From: Hawksworthiomyces lignivorus
Lineage: Eukaryota > Ascomycota > Sordariomycetes > Ophiostomatales > Ophiostomataceae
DNA length: 64,000 nt
Direction of reading: 5' to 3'
NCBI GenBank assembly: GCA_002917075.1
Contig: NTMA01000045.1
Coordinates: 1-64,000 of the forward strand
Part shown: positions 22,211 to 34,442 of the stretch, one piece after another
How the letters are laid out: each line of letters opens with the position of its first letter
How positions within the stretch are numbered: the stretch's first letter is position 1
Notes under the pieces: generated by a model
What the model was told of the DNA's origin: nothing
What the model saw: only the letters and a program-made list of their open reading frames with translations
Databases searched by the model: none
Position numbers and translations under genes: made by a program

Positions 22211-23698
22211 CTATAAGTCTTCGATGTATACGATCTCCTTCCAGGCCGATTCATCTAGGAGCTCTGGGTATTGGTTGGCAAATTCTGCTGTAAGTCCCCA
22301 GTCTGCCTCGGTCATAAATTGGGTCACAAATTCCGGCCGTACTGTCTGTTTGCCTTCACTATCGGGCATCACAATGTTATTAAGTCTCGGCTTTCGTAGC
22401 CTGAGACAGCTGCAGAAGAGGCGACTGAACTTGTCCATGTCGTACTTGCTGAAGTTTTTTATCATCGTAAGCCGTAAATTCTCCCAGAAAATATAGTCCA
22501 GGCACCCGGGATGTGGCACCTGCGTCTGCTCCGGTAGTGGCTTCAGGCAGTTCGGCAGACGCGAGTATCTCTCAATGTTGGGCTGCGTGCGCCACTTGAT
22601 GAAATGGTAGGTAAGCCATCCCATAGCAAGCTGCTCTCGCTCGCCAGGATAATAATCCTTCAGACATTGCTGTATTGCATGCGCTAATGGGTTGTGGTTG
22701 GATTCAGACGAAAAGTCTCGAGAAGCTGGGTTTTCTGGAGAGTCGAGAATGACACGGATATTGGAATCCCAGCCTTTGGCATGCTGTATATCAAGCGCAG
22801 TTTGGGTTCTCACGGGAATGCGAGCCCAGACTGGTAGGTCTTCGCAGTTTCTGTAAGTCCAGAGATCCACCATGTTCCATAGACTCACGTCGATAAATGG
22901 ATTGTACGGATCAACCTCGTTCGAAAACTGAGATCTCGCTGAATCTAAGGTGCCATCAAGATGATGCGGTGTTGGCAGGTGAGAACAGACCATATATTGC
23001 GGCAATTTGTCGCTCATGTGGGGAACCGAGGTTGGAGATGCCGGACAGTCATTTGCATCAGGTATCAAGTGTAAATTGTTTACCGCTGCTTTCTCGAGAT
23101 CACCAACTTCAATCGTGTGAGAATTCACTGGTGGGTACAAAGTTATTGCTTGTGAAACGGAATTCGAGTTCGTATTGTTCCCTTCAAGCAAGAAGGAATA
23201 GTCTATATAGTGCGACGTGTCTGCTTCCTTTTCGCGCAGAAGCGGATGACCTTGGGCAGAGGCAGATGTCGCTGGAGTCAATTGATTGTCCCGTGAGCGT
23301 TGGCTGGAGTCCTGAGAAGATCCTGCCGTTGCGGCTTGCTGGTGGCTGCTTGGTGACGAGGACTTTTGCGATAGACTCGCGCTTTGTGATTGGGGCGATC
23401 GAAGACAAGCGCCCCCTAGAAGAAGGGAAGAATCTTCAAGAACATCCTTGAATGAGCGTAGCAAGGCTCGAAGACGCTGCTGGCATTCTCGAAGTGCAGT
23501 GTTTTCTGCACGAAGCTCGCGGATGACGTTCATCAAGTCTTCATTCTCCCGTGAGCCATGGAGCTCGTGGCAGAGCTGCACCTGCTGCTCTAGTTCTTGT
23601 ATGTGCCGGTTTCTCTTCTCACGAAGGTTTTGCTGTGCCACTCTGTCACGAAGCCGCTTCCTCTCAGCGGCAGCAGTGGCGAGGCGATTTGGGGGCAT
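22211..23698 (-). CDS. bZIP transcription factor with DUF3425
   Basis: A single exon encodes 495 residues. The N-terminus has a basic region (AAERKRLRDRVAQQNLREKR split by the RVAQQNLREKRNRH core) directly joined to a leucine-zipper-like heptad segment (HIQELEQQVQLCHEL, then IRELRAEN). A Ser/Gln-rich linker follows. From about residue 285 the DUF3425 domain runs to the end, starting WARIPVRTQTALDIQHAKGW and containing HPGCLDYIFWENLRL. DUF3425-bZIP proteins are a fungal-specific nuclear regulator class, often next to secondary-metabolism or stress genes. It lies between the MFS pump and a flavin monooxygenase and may control this block; that is inference. Confidence 0.9.
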   Translation of the reverse strand: MPPNRLATAAAERKRLRDRVAQQNLREKRNRHIQELEQQVQLCHELHGSRENEDLMNVIRELRAENTALRECQQRLRALLRSFKDVLEDSSLLLGGACLRSPQSQSASLSQKSSSPSSHQQAATAGSSQDSSQRSRDNQLTPATSASAQGHPLLREKEADTSHYIDYSFLLEGNNTNSNSVSQAITLYPPVNSHTIEVGDLEKAAVNNLHLIPDANDCPASPTSVPHMSDKLPQYMVCSHLPTPHHLDGTLDSARSQFSNEVDPYNPFIDVSLWNMVDLWTYRNCEDLPVWARIPVRTQTALDIQHAKGWDSNIRVILDSPENPASRDFSSESNHNPLAHAIQQCLKDYYPGEREQLAMGWLTYHFIKWRTQPNIERYSRLPNCLKPLPEQTQVPHPGCLDYIFWENLRLTMIKNFSKYDMDKFSRLFCSCLRLRKPRLNNIVMPDSEGKQTVRPEFVTQFMTEADWGLTAEFANQYPELLDESAWKEIVYIEDL

Positions 23699-24336
23699 TG
23701 TATTAGGCGCACCAAATAAATCGATGCGCTCTTTGTACAGCTCACTTTTTCTGCCCTTTTTATTTTAATTTCTTTTTTACCCTCTCTTCGAGATATGAGT
23801 TTGCGATTCAGCAGAGGTGTTGTAGAGGTTTCGTTTTGAGAGCTTGGCGGTGTCCGGCATTCTCCGCATTTCCAGCGAAGCATGATTTGACTGGCCTGGT
23901 GTGTGATTTCGGAACTTCGGTGTAGTATCGCAAATTGTTTTCCTGCTCTCAGATCGAGCTAGTGCTGCTTTGATATTAGTCTGTTTGAAGCCATACATTA
24001 TTGGTTTTCTGAAATACAATGAGTGTTGTACGGAGTACCATCTCCTTCTCGAAAGAGAAAGGGTATCGCCTTGACTTTTACATCCTTCCAGCGTCTTAAA
24101 GGCGCATTCATCTTTTTTAGACTGTGCGGTCCCTTATTGTACAGCAAGGTGTAGTAAAGAGATTGTTATAATGTGGCATTAACGGTGGAGAATAAACTAT
24201 GTGGAATACAGTGTCAATACTCGCACTTGCAATTGTCTTTCACTTGTTTGCACACAAATAAAATGATGGATGGCCTAATCCTCTCTCCACGAGAAATAAC
24301 CCAATCCACATGCTTGCTTACAGCATCAAATATCTC
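23699..24336. other. Intergenic
   Basis: This is the upstream region of the bZIP gene and the 3' region of the monooxygenase gene. No coding sequence is supported. Confidence 0.5.
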
Positions 24337-26058
24337 TCATTTGACTCTGATGGTTGTTGTGCTCATGACACTATTCAACGGTTTGCTTTCTTCTTCTACC
24401 ACAAATTCTCGGGCGCTTACTGAGTTTGACTCGACCGCGCTCCCCTTTTCTTTTGTCTCTTCCCCCTTTTCCTCCTCCATCTCTTGCTTCTCTTGCAGCT
24501 TATCAACGTTTGCGGCCTTCTCAGTGCCCCACTTAAACGTCGATCCGTAGTGATCGTCTCGGAGCGTCTTGATACCCAGCAAGTTCTCGCGGAACGTGCC
24601 TCCTGGGACGGCATAGTCGAGCCACATCAAGCCGCGCCGCTGCAGCTCCGGCACCAGCAGATCGACGACTTCAGTCCAACTTCCCGGGTTTGTCACGCTG
24701 CCGACGTTGAAGCCGTCGACGTCAGCGTCCTCGACCCACTGCTGCATGACGTCGGCCACCTCTGCAGCTGAGCCCACGGGACACGGATGCAAGCCACCCA
24801 TCGCCATGCGCATGCCCAGCCGCCTCGGCGTCCACGACTCCTGCGTCTCCTCCTCGCTGGCGGCCAGCGCTTTGAAGCAGGCCTGAATGGCCATGGCCTG
24901 CGAGACGCCCGTCAGGTCCACGGGCTCGTCGATCGGAAACTTGCTAAAGTCGACACCGGTGTAGCCGCTAAACTGGGCTAGGCCGGCCACGGGATCGGCG
25001 TACGCGAGCGCCTTCTGATATTTGGCCTCGGCCTCTTCGTGCGTGCGGCCGATGATGGGCATGATGCAAGGGAAAAACTTCAGGCTGCTGGGATCGCGGC
25101 CGTTGGCTTTTGCGGCCGCCCGCATTTCGCGGACCACTTTGCCGGCCTGTGCCGGGCTGAACGAGTTCAAAAAGATGCCTTCGGCATGCTTAGCCGCAAA
25201 GGCAGAGCCAGACTTGGAGGTGCCAGCTTGGAAAAGCACAGGCGTCCGCTGCGGACTCGGATGCACCTGCGACCGGCCCGACACCATGTGGTATTTACCC
25301 CGGTGCTCCACCTTTTTGATCTTGCTGGCATCAAATGCAAGGCCGGTAGACTTGTCGAGGACGACGGAGTCGGGAGCCCACGAGGATTCCCACAGCCTGC
25401 AGTTCGTCAGCACACTCATCGTGAGAAGCAGCGCACTCGCCGAGGAGTAGAGGTAGTTGCGTACTTGTAAACGACCTCCATAAACTCGTCAGCCATGATG
25501 TACCGCTCGTCATGCGGCGTGATGGTTTCGTAGCCCACCGCCCGCGCACTGCTATTAGTGTGGCTCGTTACAACATTCCATGCGCACCGGCCGCCCGTGA
25601 TGTGATCCAAGCTAGAAAACTGCCGTGCTAGCACGTATGGCTTGGAATATGTCGTCGACATGGTAATTGCAAATGACACGTTCTCTGTCACCATTGCCAT
25701 AGCAGGAAGCATAAGCATGGGATCTAGGTGAGCTACTTGGTGGCCTCGCCGAAGCATTTCATCCATGCTACCACCGTACACGTCAAAGCCAGCGAACCAG
25801 TCAGCAAAAAAGATGGCAGAGATTTTGCCACGATCAGCTAGCTTGGCCAAATCCGTATAATATTTGAGAGTGTCTTTGGTCAGAGAAGTATCATCGTCAC
25901 GTCTATGGACTAGTTAGCTGACAATTTCTAGATCAAAATTCAGCAAAGACAGGATGACGATAGAAGACGACAGAAGCTCACTTCCACTGACCAGAGGCCA
26001 TGTAGCCTCCGACATTTGCAATCTCGAGAAAGCACAGCTGGATCTGCTTGAGAGCCAT
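24337..26058 (-). CDS. Flavin-dependent luciferase-like monooxygenase (NtaA/SnaA/DszA type), copy 1
   Basis: Three exons (26058-25982, 25902-25465, 25396-24337) encode 524 residues. The sequence opens MALKQIQLCFLE, then shows IFFADWFAGFDVYGG, LARQFSSLDHITGGRCAWNV and VTS, PSPQRTPVLFQAGTSKSG, and GGLHPCPVGSAAEVADVM. These are the hallmarks of two-component FMNH2-dependent monooxygenases acting on aminocarboxylates, sulfones or related N/S compounds; a separate flavin reductase supplies FMNH2. The C-terminal 50 residues after the core are a Glu/Lys-rich extension. A related copy lies at 36814-38429 on the same strand, bracketing the P450, OYE, Zn2Cys6 and MDR genes. The substrate is unknown. 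Confidence 0.88.
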
Positions 26059-26944
26059 TTTTAATTGCAGGTATTGGATTCTTTAGCTGCCTTAGAAATG
26101 TGAGTGCGTTAGAAAGCCAGCTGGCGAAGATGGCCAGAAAGATCCCCCTGTATGGATAGATGCCAATTTTTACAAGTACTTTTTTTTGTCCTCAAGCAGA
26201 AGACAAGTAAGTATACGTTCTTTCGCTTTTCGTACCAAATTTTAGTAAATTCAAAGAAATTTTGAAATATAGATAGGAGCTAGTAGAGAAAGCATATGAA
26301 ATGTAGAGCCGAGAAGAGGTAAAAGCCAAAGTGCTGCTCCTCAACACGGCACTTCTCAATCCTGCCGTTCGTCTTCCTCCGGACTTCTCTCGCCCTCTCA
26401 ATCCCTATCTTGTTTCAATAATTTCCTTTGTTTAAAAAAAAAGTTCAGATTCTACGGCTTCGTTGATTCTATCCTTATCGCCTGGGCAAAGTACAACGGC
26501 TTGCAGAAACAACATTGATTGAGCTCTGTCGGAAGCTAGCCACTGAACCGACGGCATGACGATGGGTGAAACCAGCGCTGTAATCTTTAATCCCTTATCA
26601 ATTCAGTTTTCTTACTTTTTGGGAAACGCTCGCCTTATACCATTTACGGCACATTTTAGCGCCATCGCCTAGACTCGAACAAAAGCATTCTCTTCTGAAG
26701 TCCTGTGTGCCGCTTCTCAATCTATTCGTCATTCAAATCAATTCCCGATATGGCTTGCATACGTAGAGCTCTTCATTCAAAATCTGTTTTTACAGTATGG
26801 ACAATGGGGACAAGGTGTTGCTCAGTGTACGGGGTTGTCTACGGCTGGCGTCTTTGGTCGTATAAGTGATAAAATTTGCCCTTCTAAGGAACAGTATTAT
26901 GACTTTACTATTTGAATTTGATAATTCTCATTGTCACTTCTAAT
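26059..26944. promoter_or_regulatory. Divergent intergenic between monooxygenase 1 and P450
   Basis: The two start codons point away from each other across 886 bases. No coding region is supported. A shared promoter for the two oxygenases is plausible from the geometry, but I did not recognise a specific operator. Confidence 0.45.
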
Positions 26945-28720
26945 ATGCCTATTTTGTTGTCTGTGCTTCATACGGATAACATGGCTGTAGTATCAAGCAT
27001 ATCTGGCGACCTGAACGCTGCAGGCTTTCTCCATGAAACTGTTCTAACTTCCAGTGGCATTACGTCTCTTCTAATAACAATTATCGTGGCCATTCTTGTT
27101 GTAAGTGAGAACTATGTACCCGCTTGCATCTAGTCATAATTAATTTTCCTCCTTAATATCATGCTAACTGTCCTAGACGGAAGCATACCGAACCAACTTC
27201 CCCAAGATCCAAGGCATTCCTGAGGTACCTGGTGCCTTGCCATTTGTTGGTCATCTACATCACCTTGGCGGCCGTACTGGAAAGAATGACGCCACAGTAT
27301 TTGCACGATGGGGCAAAGATTTGCGAACATGTGTATTTCAATGTGTACTGGGCAACCAGAGAACTGTTGTCGTTTCGGACTGGGCCACTATGAAGCACCT
27401 CTGGGTGCGGCAGTCTAATTCTCTTATTGATCGACCTCATCAGCCAGGATTTGTCGACAAGCTGGGCATCGACCTTACGGGTTCATGCATGACGGAACAA
27501 GTCCGCAAATGTCGCACCGCCGGGATGCGTGCACTGGGAAAAGTATGTACGAGTTCTTTCACTAGACAGGTTTGTTCTTTGAGGAAGCCCGCGCTGATCA
27601 ACAGCCCAACTGGCCTAAATACTATTATCTGCTGGAGCCTTCTTCAGGAAAATTCATCCGGGATGTCTGCAGCAAATCCAATGGTGGCCGGGTTGCCATC
27701 AACACCTACGCATATCTGCGTCAGATCGTATTTGATCTGGGCCTGTCGCTGACGTACGGGGCCCGCTTTGGAGAGGTCGACGATGAGTTCATGCTTACCT
27801 TTATCAAGTCTATCAACAGCATCTCATCAGTGCGGTCCTCAACCAAAATCTTCCGCCATTTTGTCCCCATTTTACGCCTCATTCCTGAACCAACCAGCCA
27901 GACCATTGCTGCCGAGCGTATCCGCAGAAAGCATCGTGATGTTCTCTACGACCGGTACAAAGAGCGTGTGGCCGCCGGCGAGAGAGTCGACTGCATTGTT
28001 GCTTCCCTACACGAGGATAAGCTGACAGAGGAAGAGGTGCACGGCACTTGTTTGTCTTTGCTGCAAGCTGCCCCAGATACGGTAGCCTCGGCAACGTACA
28101 TGGCCATTGCATGGTTAGCATCGCCAGAGGGCCGTGCTACGCAAGCAGAGGCGTACAGGGCGATCATGGATGCCTACAGTGGCGACCGCACCCGCGCTTG
28201 GAACATGTCTTTTCGCGAGGAGCGCGTGCCTCTCATCGCCTCGCTGAACAAAGAGACACTGCGCTTCTTCACGCTCACACCTTACGCCACCCCGCGCCGT
28301 ACAGTGGCTGATGTCACGCTACCCAGCGGCGCCATACTGCCCAAAGGCATCACGCTCATCATAAACGCCCAGGAAATTAATCACGATGAGGATCATTTTG
28401 GTGCCGACGCCTGGACGTTCCGTCCGGACCGATACTTGGATCCAGAAAAAAACGAGACGACTGGCCTGCCCCATGTGGCCTTTGGTGCAGGCAGCCGCAT
28501 CTGCCCAGCAGTCAACATCAGCAATCGCATCATCTGTGCCTTGCTCACACGCCTTATTTTGGCCTTTGATATGAAAAACTCAACGCAGCCTGGCCGCCAG
28601 CCCGTCATGCATGCTATTCAATTCTCAGATGTAGCTAACGCCCTAGTGGCTCACCCGCGTTTTTACGATTGCCATTTCAAGGTGCGCGATCCAGTTTGGC
28701 TGGACTCAGTGTTGACATGA
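26945..28720 (+). CDS. Cytochrome P450, CYP504-like
   Basis: Three exons (26945-27100, 27177-27542, 27605-28720) encode 545 residues; an internal ATG at 26981 is an alternative start. An N-terminal membrane anchor (SLLITIIVAILV) precedes the proline-rich hinge IPEVPGALPFVGH. The I-helix reads LLQAAPDTVASATY, the ExxR motif is KETLR, PERF-like FRPDRYLD follows, and the haem loop is FGAGSRICPA. The loop ends Cys-Pro-Ala where Gly is usual; Ala is an accepted variant. The spacing and the QAAPDTVAS helix resemble phenylacetate 2-hydroxylases (CYP504) of the ER membrane. An aromatic acid substrate is an inference, supported by the acyl-CoA ligase further along. The second intron was placed so that the helix after RALGK reads PNWPKYYYLLEP. 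Confidence 0.85.
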
Positions 28721-29326
28721 GATGCCTCTGTAACTGTGTTTCTTTGATTTTCCCATTGTCCTTTCATATTCGTCTGCATTCTGCTTGCGAGGAACCGAAT
28801 CAATAAAGGTGATGGTGCAGACTGGCCGGTCCTAGTTAAAATGTATTCTATAGGACAAACTGAGCCATCAAGAACAATTCTAATTCAGTTCGTATATTTT
28901 ATTTGTAAATTTCCCACGAGCTTTCTTCGGGAATGGTGAAGTATCATCAGCTGGAATCGTGATATTTAGTGATGCTGACTTGTACACTTGGACCCTCTCC
29001 GCAAAACTTGTGCTCAAATGTCTCTCCGTCTCAGAGAAGAAAACAGCTGAGGACTGGGAGTTTAGAGACCCGTAGGAGTTGCCCACAATACTGTTTTCCG
29101 GATGGAAGGTGCAGCATCTTTGCAGACCATGGTTTTAACACCATTTCCTCTTTGGCATTCTCAGATTTGATTAATTGCCTTTGTCCCTGTAAACACGACA
29201 GAAGACATTCTCTTCTAATATCAGCCAACAACGCGTGCAGTGCTACATGCTTCGACAGTATTGCTGATGTCTCCCTACGCAAAGCTGTAGGAATATGTAA
29301 TCAGCAATGGCATGTCGGTGGCCTGC
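28721..29326. other. Intergenic between convergent P450 and OYE genes
   Basis: Two transcripts converge here. I see no coding sequence. Confidence 0.5.
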
Positions 29327-30654
29327 TTACCCTGAAGTTTTATTCGTATCTTCTTCTGCCCACGCTGGGTAATCAGTGTACCCTTTCTCGCGCACCCCAT
29401 CCCAACTACCATAAAATCGACTCCGGTCATAGGCAGCGAGGGGCTTGCCCAGCCGGAGCCGCTCCACTAGGTCCGGGTTGCTGACAAAATATCTAGCAAA
29501 GGCCACAGCGTCCCATTTGTGCTTCCCAATAGCGGTCTCTTCCGCCGCTTCTGCTCTTGTCCATCCACCACCGCAAATTATACAGGGTATGCCTGCCGCT
29601 GCCAAGATGGTGCGGAAAGTTTCGTTAGACACTGGCTGCTCTGGCGATAAGCTCCATGACTGCCGAAACCCGGCAGCCTCGGCCTCGGAGTTGATGCGAT
29701 CGAACCGGGGTTCAATAAAATGAACATAAGACAACATTTCTTTGCTCTTGCACCCATATCTCTCTGCGAGCTTCTCGCACATATAGCTCCATGTCTCCAC
29801 ACGCTCGATTCCTCGCGTTCCTTGGTACAGGCACATCGGGTCAAGTCGAACACCGACATTGGACGGGCCAATTGCCTCCGCAACTGCCGCTATCACGTCG
29901 AGCGGGAACTTGCAGCGGGCACCAATGGAGCCGCCATAGTCATCGGTTCGATTATTGAGATTCGAATGAAGAAATTGGTCGAGAACTGCTTCTGTCAGCG
30001 TCTAGCCGGTGCAAAACGAGCACGCAAGTAGAGTTGGGCACACGACGCACGGTTTCCGTTTCCGCCATTGATTTCAACGCCATCAAACCCCAGTTCCATG
30101 GCCACTTTCGCTGCTTTCACAAAGTCAGCTGTAGTGTTGTAAATATGCTGCAGTGTCATGGCAGTTGAGGGAAAGTCTCGATAGGCAATTTTCTCCCGCT
30201 TTTCGTCGCGGGTGCGAAATGGGTACGTTTCGCTCGTGTCCCACGGAACCGAACTCGCCGAAACAACTTCGCCGCCGGTCATATGAGGGATTGTTGCACG
30301 GCCAGCGTGCCAAAGTTGTGCGTATATGTAGCCGGACTTGGCGTGAACACAGTCTACCACCCGCTTCCAGCCTGCATGCTGTGCTTCGTGAAAGAGGCCA
30401 GGAACCTGCGGCATGCCGGCCGCCTCTAGCGACGGCGGAATTCCCTCGGTAACGAGCAGGCCACCGGGCGACGCACGCTGGCTGTAGTACAATGCAACCA
30501 CATCATCGGCCAGCCACACACGACTAAGAACGTCCGGGTCCGTAGACTCAAAGAGCACCCCTCTGTTGCGCGTCATGGGCGCCATGACGATACGATGACT
30601 GAGCTGGATACGACCATTGGCGATTGCCAGAGGTGTGAAAAGCGTCAAGGGCAT
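29327..30654 (-). CDS. Old Yellow Enzyme-family ene-reductase with altered active site
   Basis: Two exons (30654-30051, 29991-29327; 59-base intron) encode 422 residues. An FMN-binding TIM barrel is evident: LFTPLAIANGRIQLSHRIVMAPMTR at the start (split LFTPLAIANG, LSHRIVMAPMTRNR), GLLVTEG, IYAQLWHAGR, LDQFLHSNLNNRTDDYGGSI, VGVRLDP and CGGGWTRAEAAE. In this family the substrate-binding pair is His/Asn in VEIHGANGY, followed by the proton-donating Tyr. Here the loop reads GVEINGGNGN before the splice, so His is Asn and the Tyr position is not Tyr. The enzyme may have unusual substrate binding or reduced ene-reductase activity. It lies between the P450 and the Zn2Cys6 regulator in the metabolic block. 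Confidence 0.88.
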
Positions 30655-31301
30655 TTTCTCGCTGAAAACGTAGTGTAGTTTGATTATGTGACTTTATTTA
30701 TTGACGCTCGCTAGATGTTTGCTCTGCTTCTTTCTTGTTACGTTGAGGCGTGGCTAAGAGCAGGAGAGACGTGCCAAGCAGACTTGTGTTCAAGAAAATC
30801 ATACAAGGCCAGCTAAAAACTGATTACAGAGTATTTAATATTTTGGAACAGACACAGTCAAGCAAAGTTAAGACAGTGCTCGGTATAGCCATGATTAGTT
30901 TCTGCCATCGTTCTTGGGAAATCATAAGAGATTGTATATTTACTTTGCTTGGAGGTAGACGCAGCACGGGTCAGCTTGTCCTCTCGGAACATATGAAGCC
31001 AATGACTTCAGAGCTAGAATTTAGTTTATCAATTTAGAGACGATGTTCTTGAAATGGTATGTGTGCTGCCACAAATGATCGGAAAAGGCGCCATAGAGCC
31101 GAAATTGGCGTGAGGCGGAATGCAACCGTAGTGCGCATATTGCTGCACCATGGCCACTAAGAAAGAGCTGAAAGCTACAAAGTTTACTTCACAGTAATAA
31201 TGAATACTAGGTTGAGTAGTGGAAACGGGGCCCTCCGATTGATAAGACACATGGAGTAGTGCAATCACGCTACAGCCAAGTATTCCAATTAACTCCCGTC
31301 T
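30655..31301. other. Intergenic
   Basis: This is the promoter side of the OYE gene and the 3' side of the Zn2Cys6 gene. No supported gene. Confidence 0.5.
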
Positions 31302-33958
31302 TTACATTTCCAACTGACCGAATTTCGGATCAAAAGGGAAAAGCGAAAGCGAAGGATCGACTGCGATGCTACCACAATCCTCAACGGTGCTGTTGCTGAT
31401 GCCCCCAGCCGCCAGTTCAGCTTGAAATCTGGTGAGGCCTGCCACAAAGTTCTCTCCACCCGACATATCTGTGATGATCTGCGAGAACTCCTCAAAGCTG
31501 CCATTGCCTACTTCAAACGGCATATCAACTTCAAAGGCATTGGCCGAAGGAGCCAACTCATCTGTGAGACCGTTTACAGCCGCACGAGGCTGGCGGTGAT
31601 CAGGCGCCTGCGAGACAATTTGGTCGATTACTCGTTGGCGAATGAGCTCAAATGCATTCCGGTACTTTTTTGCGGCAGGTACACGCTCCGCAATCACGAA
31701 CAGCACGATGCTGCAGTCGTGTATTCCATTGCTAGTAGTCAAGTCAAAAATGTCGCCAGGGCAGAGCCAGATGCAGTAGACGAGGGTGAGACCTAGGAAC
31801 AGTCGTCTGTTAACTCACATGAAAACATTGGATGCCAGCTAGAACAAAATATCTTCATACCTGCAATAAATACATTCTGCAAGGCCATAAAGGAGTAGCC
31901 CACAGCCAGAGTCTGGTGTAGTCTCTTGTAAGCGCCGCAAATTCCAGCACAGGCCTTGGCGCACTCCTTGAGAAACCGAGGCGAAATGGTGCTGTCTGAT
32001 AGCACAGGATACAGCAAAAGTCGTTGACACTTGTAGTAGAACACCATCTGAGAGGAAAGTTAGCCAAATAATGAAACACATAAGATACGAACATGCAAGA
32101 AATGAAAAGAAAGCCGCTGCATTACATAAAAATAGTAGCCATCATATGGGAAGCCCGGAATATCCTTGACGATTCGCGTATCATGAGGAATCTGAGCTTT
32201 CCACTGTTCCAGGCGCTCTAAGAACCCATCTATAGTTTGATGGTCAACGGCACTGCTTTTATCTACGCGGTAGATGGTCTGCTGAATGTCCGACTCAATC
32301 TGTCGCAGCTGGGCGAGAAGCACAAACGACGTCAGCGACGTGCTGGGGTCGGCCGGGCAAGTCCGTGTAGGCAGCTCAATGACGGCCAGCTCCTCTTCAG
32401 TTATATCCTCATCGACATCTAGCGGAAGTGCAATATCGATGTCTCGGTCCGAGATACCCAGAGGCCGGCCCATAGGAATAGAAATCTGCCTGTCGAAGCA
32501 GTAGCATGCCCAGAACAGTCGCTTCCGCAGCTCACTCTCTATGCTACGCTGTGCAATAGCCTTGGTCTGCCGGTGCAACCCGTGATCGATGGCTACCAGC
32601 AATGCCATACGACTGCACGTCCACGCGCCTGGTCCTGCAGGGTCTCTTAGACAATAAATAGCCATTAGCATCAACACCTGCACAGTCCGGATGTCATTGT
32701 ATTCGAGCATGGTGTCAAGTTCACGCATTGCCGAAGCGTAGTGCCGCTTGGAATGATATGGTCCAGACTCGCCTGTTGTTTCGATGAAGCGTCCTGAGGT
32801 AGCATATATCAAGTGCAAGATTGTGGCTTCAAACACGTCCGTCAACGCATGCCGCCGCTGATGAACTGCTAAGAGCCACACCGAGTGAACCACCGGGAAC
32901 CGCGTCATTATGTTCTTCATATACCCAACATAGAGTCGATCAGCCACTTTCGACGACACATCTGCAAGGTCAATAGGCTCGACTGCATCTATTCGCGTGC
33001 CAGATGTCGTTGTTGTGACAGAGGCTGCTCCTTCGACTGTTGATAACGCCAGGGGCATGTGCCGGAAGGAGCTCGACCGGCGGCGGGGGCTAGGTGCAGT
33101 GGTGTCGCTTTGGGTTGGGTTCTGCGGGTGCTGGTGCTGCTGGTTGGAGCTGTGGTTGCCTCTGTCCAGAAATTTAAACAGCCGGCCAAGAGCAACGTGC
33201 GACGAGGCACCAATGTAGCCTGACCCGTTGACGTCCAAAGACAAACTTCGCAGAACAGACACCACGGAATCGAGGCCGTCTTGCCAGTCCAACACGGCCT
33301 CGTCCGGATGAACAGAATTCGGTGCAGCAGCTGGGCTAGAAGCTCCTGACTGTTCTGAAGAATATGTCCGAGAGTTGCTAGCATGGACATCTGCAGGCAC
33401 GATAGATGGGGCAGAAAAGCCCGAAACGGAAGTTGTTGGTGCCGAGGTTGAGACGGCGCTGAGAGAGGAGGGAATGATTGCGGCCATGTTAGACGCAGAG
33501 GGAGCACCCTCCGCAGATGCCGTTGTGTGACGGCTTAACACTGGCGCATTCACCGACATTGACATTGGCACCGGTATGGCTTTCTTCCAGTGATCTGTTC
33601 CAACTTCTGCCACCCCAGTCTGAGCCAGGAGCATCTCGAGCTCGGCCACCCGCCACTCTAGCGATTTGATGTACTGGTTCTTACCAAACGGCATGGGCTT
33701 TTGTGGCACAATATATTCGCAACGGGCGTTTGATGGAGCACACTTGCTGCACGGATGCTGACCGTCGCATTTCTGCTTGCGTGTTTTACAACGCTGGCAC
33801 GCCAGAGCAATACGGGGCCGCTTGGTACGAGCGGTAGGTTCTCCATCCTGTTCTGGAACAACGAGATTACTGACGTTCGATGCCCATGGAGAGACAAGGG
33901 CCAACACGCCGTCGGGCTGTTGACCAACTGCCGTGCTGGCAGTAGATTCTACATCCAT
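31302..33958 (-). CDS. Zn2Cys6 fungal transcription factor
   Basis: Three exons (33958-32126, 32047-31862, 31793-31302) encode 836 residues; the start is the ATG of MDVESTAST. The binuclear cluster is at about residues 54-80 with spacing C-x2-C-x6-C-x5-C-x2-C-x6-C (CQRCKTRKQKC then CSKCAPSNARC). It is followed by a short linker and a coiled-coil-like dimerisation stretch (YIKSLEWRVAELEMLLAQ). A Ser/Thr/Pro-rich linker leads to the fungal-specific middle homology domain (LYVGYMKNIMTRFPVVHSVW onward, with CSRMALLVAIDHGLHR and RLFWACYCFDRQ). It is a nuclear DNA-binding regulator, probably pathway-specific because it sits amid the oxidoreductase genes. Confidence 0.92.
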
Positions 33959-34442
33959 ATCTGAAAACCCCAATAATAATAAAAACTGAAAAGGAGCTCC
34001 AAGGTAAAGGCGAGAGATATGAATGAAGCTGAAATTCAACCCAGTGACGACTTCACAAAATGAAGCAAAAAGACAATGAAATGATTCTTCTTCTACAATA
34101 TTATCGCACAACAGCACAAAAAGGCAGTTTCAAATTATGGAATGCATTGGTATGATGTGGATGAGAGAAGTAGACAGAGGTGAGAGAACAATACACCGAT
34201 ATCGTCCCAACCAACTGATAAGCCATAGACCGCACTATGCCCGGAAGACTGGCATCCCAGTTTGGGTGCGGCTGTTATCTCATCCACGATAAGATATAGC
34301 AAAGGCGATCCATGACGGAGAGTGACTTAGTTTATTGCGGTTTACTGACGGTAGTTGAGGAGAACACGGAACGTGCCAAGTTCGATAATCTATTTCAGAT
34401 TTCGCCGTTTCCCTGGGTTAGGCACCGTGGTGATACATTTAT
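33959..34442. other. Intergenic
   Basis: This is the upstream region of the Zn2Cys6 gene and the 3' side of the MDR gene. Nothing else was recognised. Confidence 0.5.

Noticed and set aside
27543..27565. 23-base intron in the P450 that also keeps frame
   Set aside because: Too short for a spliceosomal intron; a 62-base intron (27543-27604) gives the expected helix.
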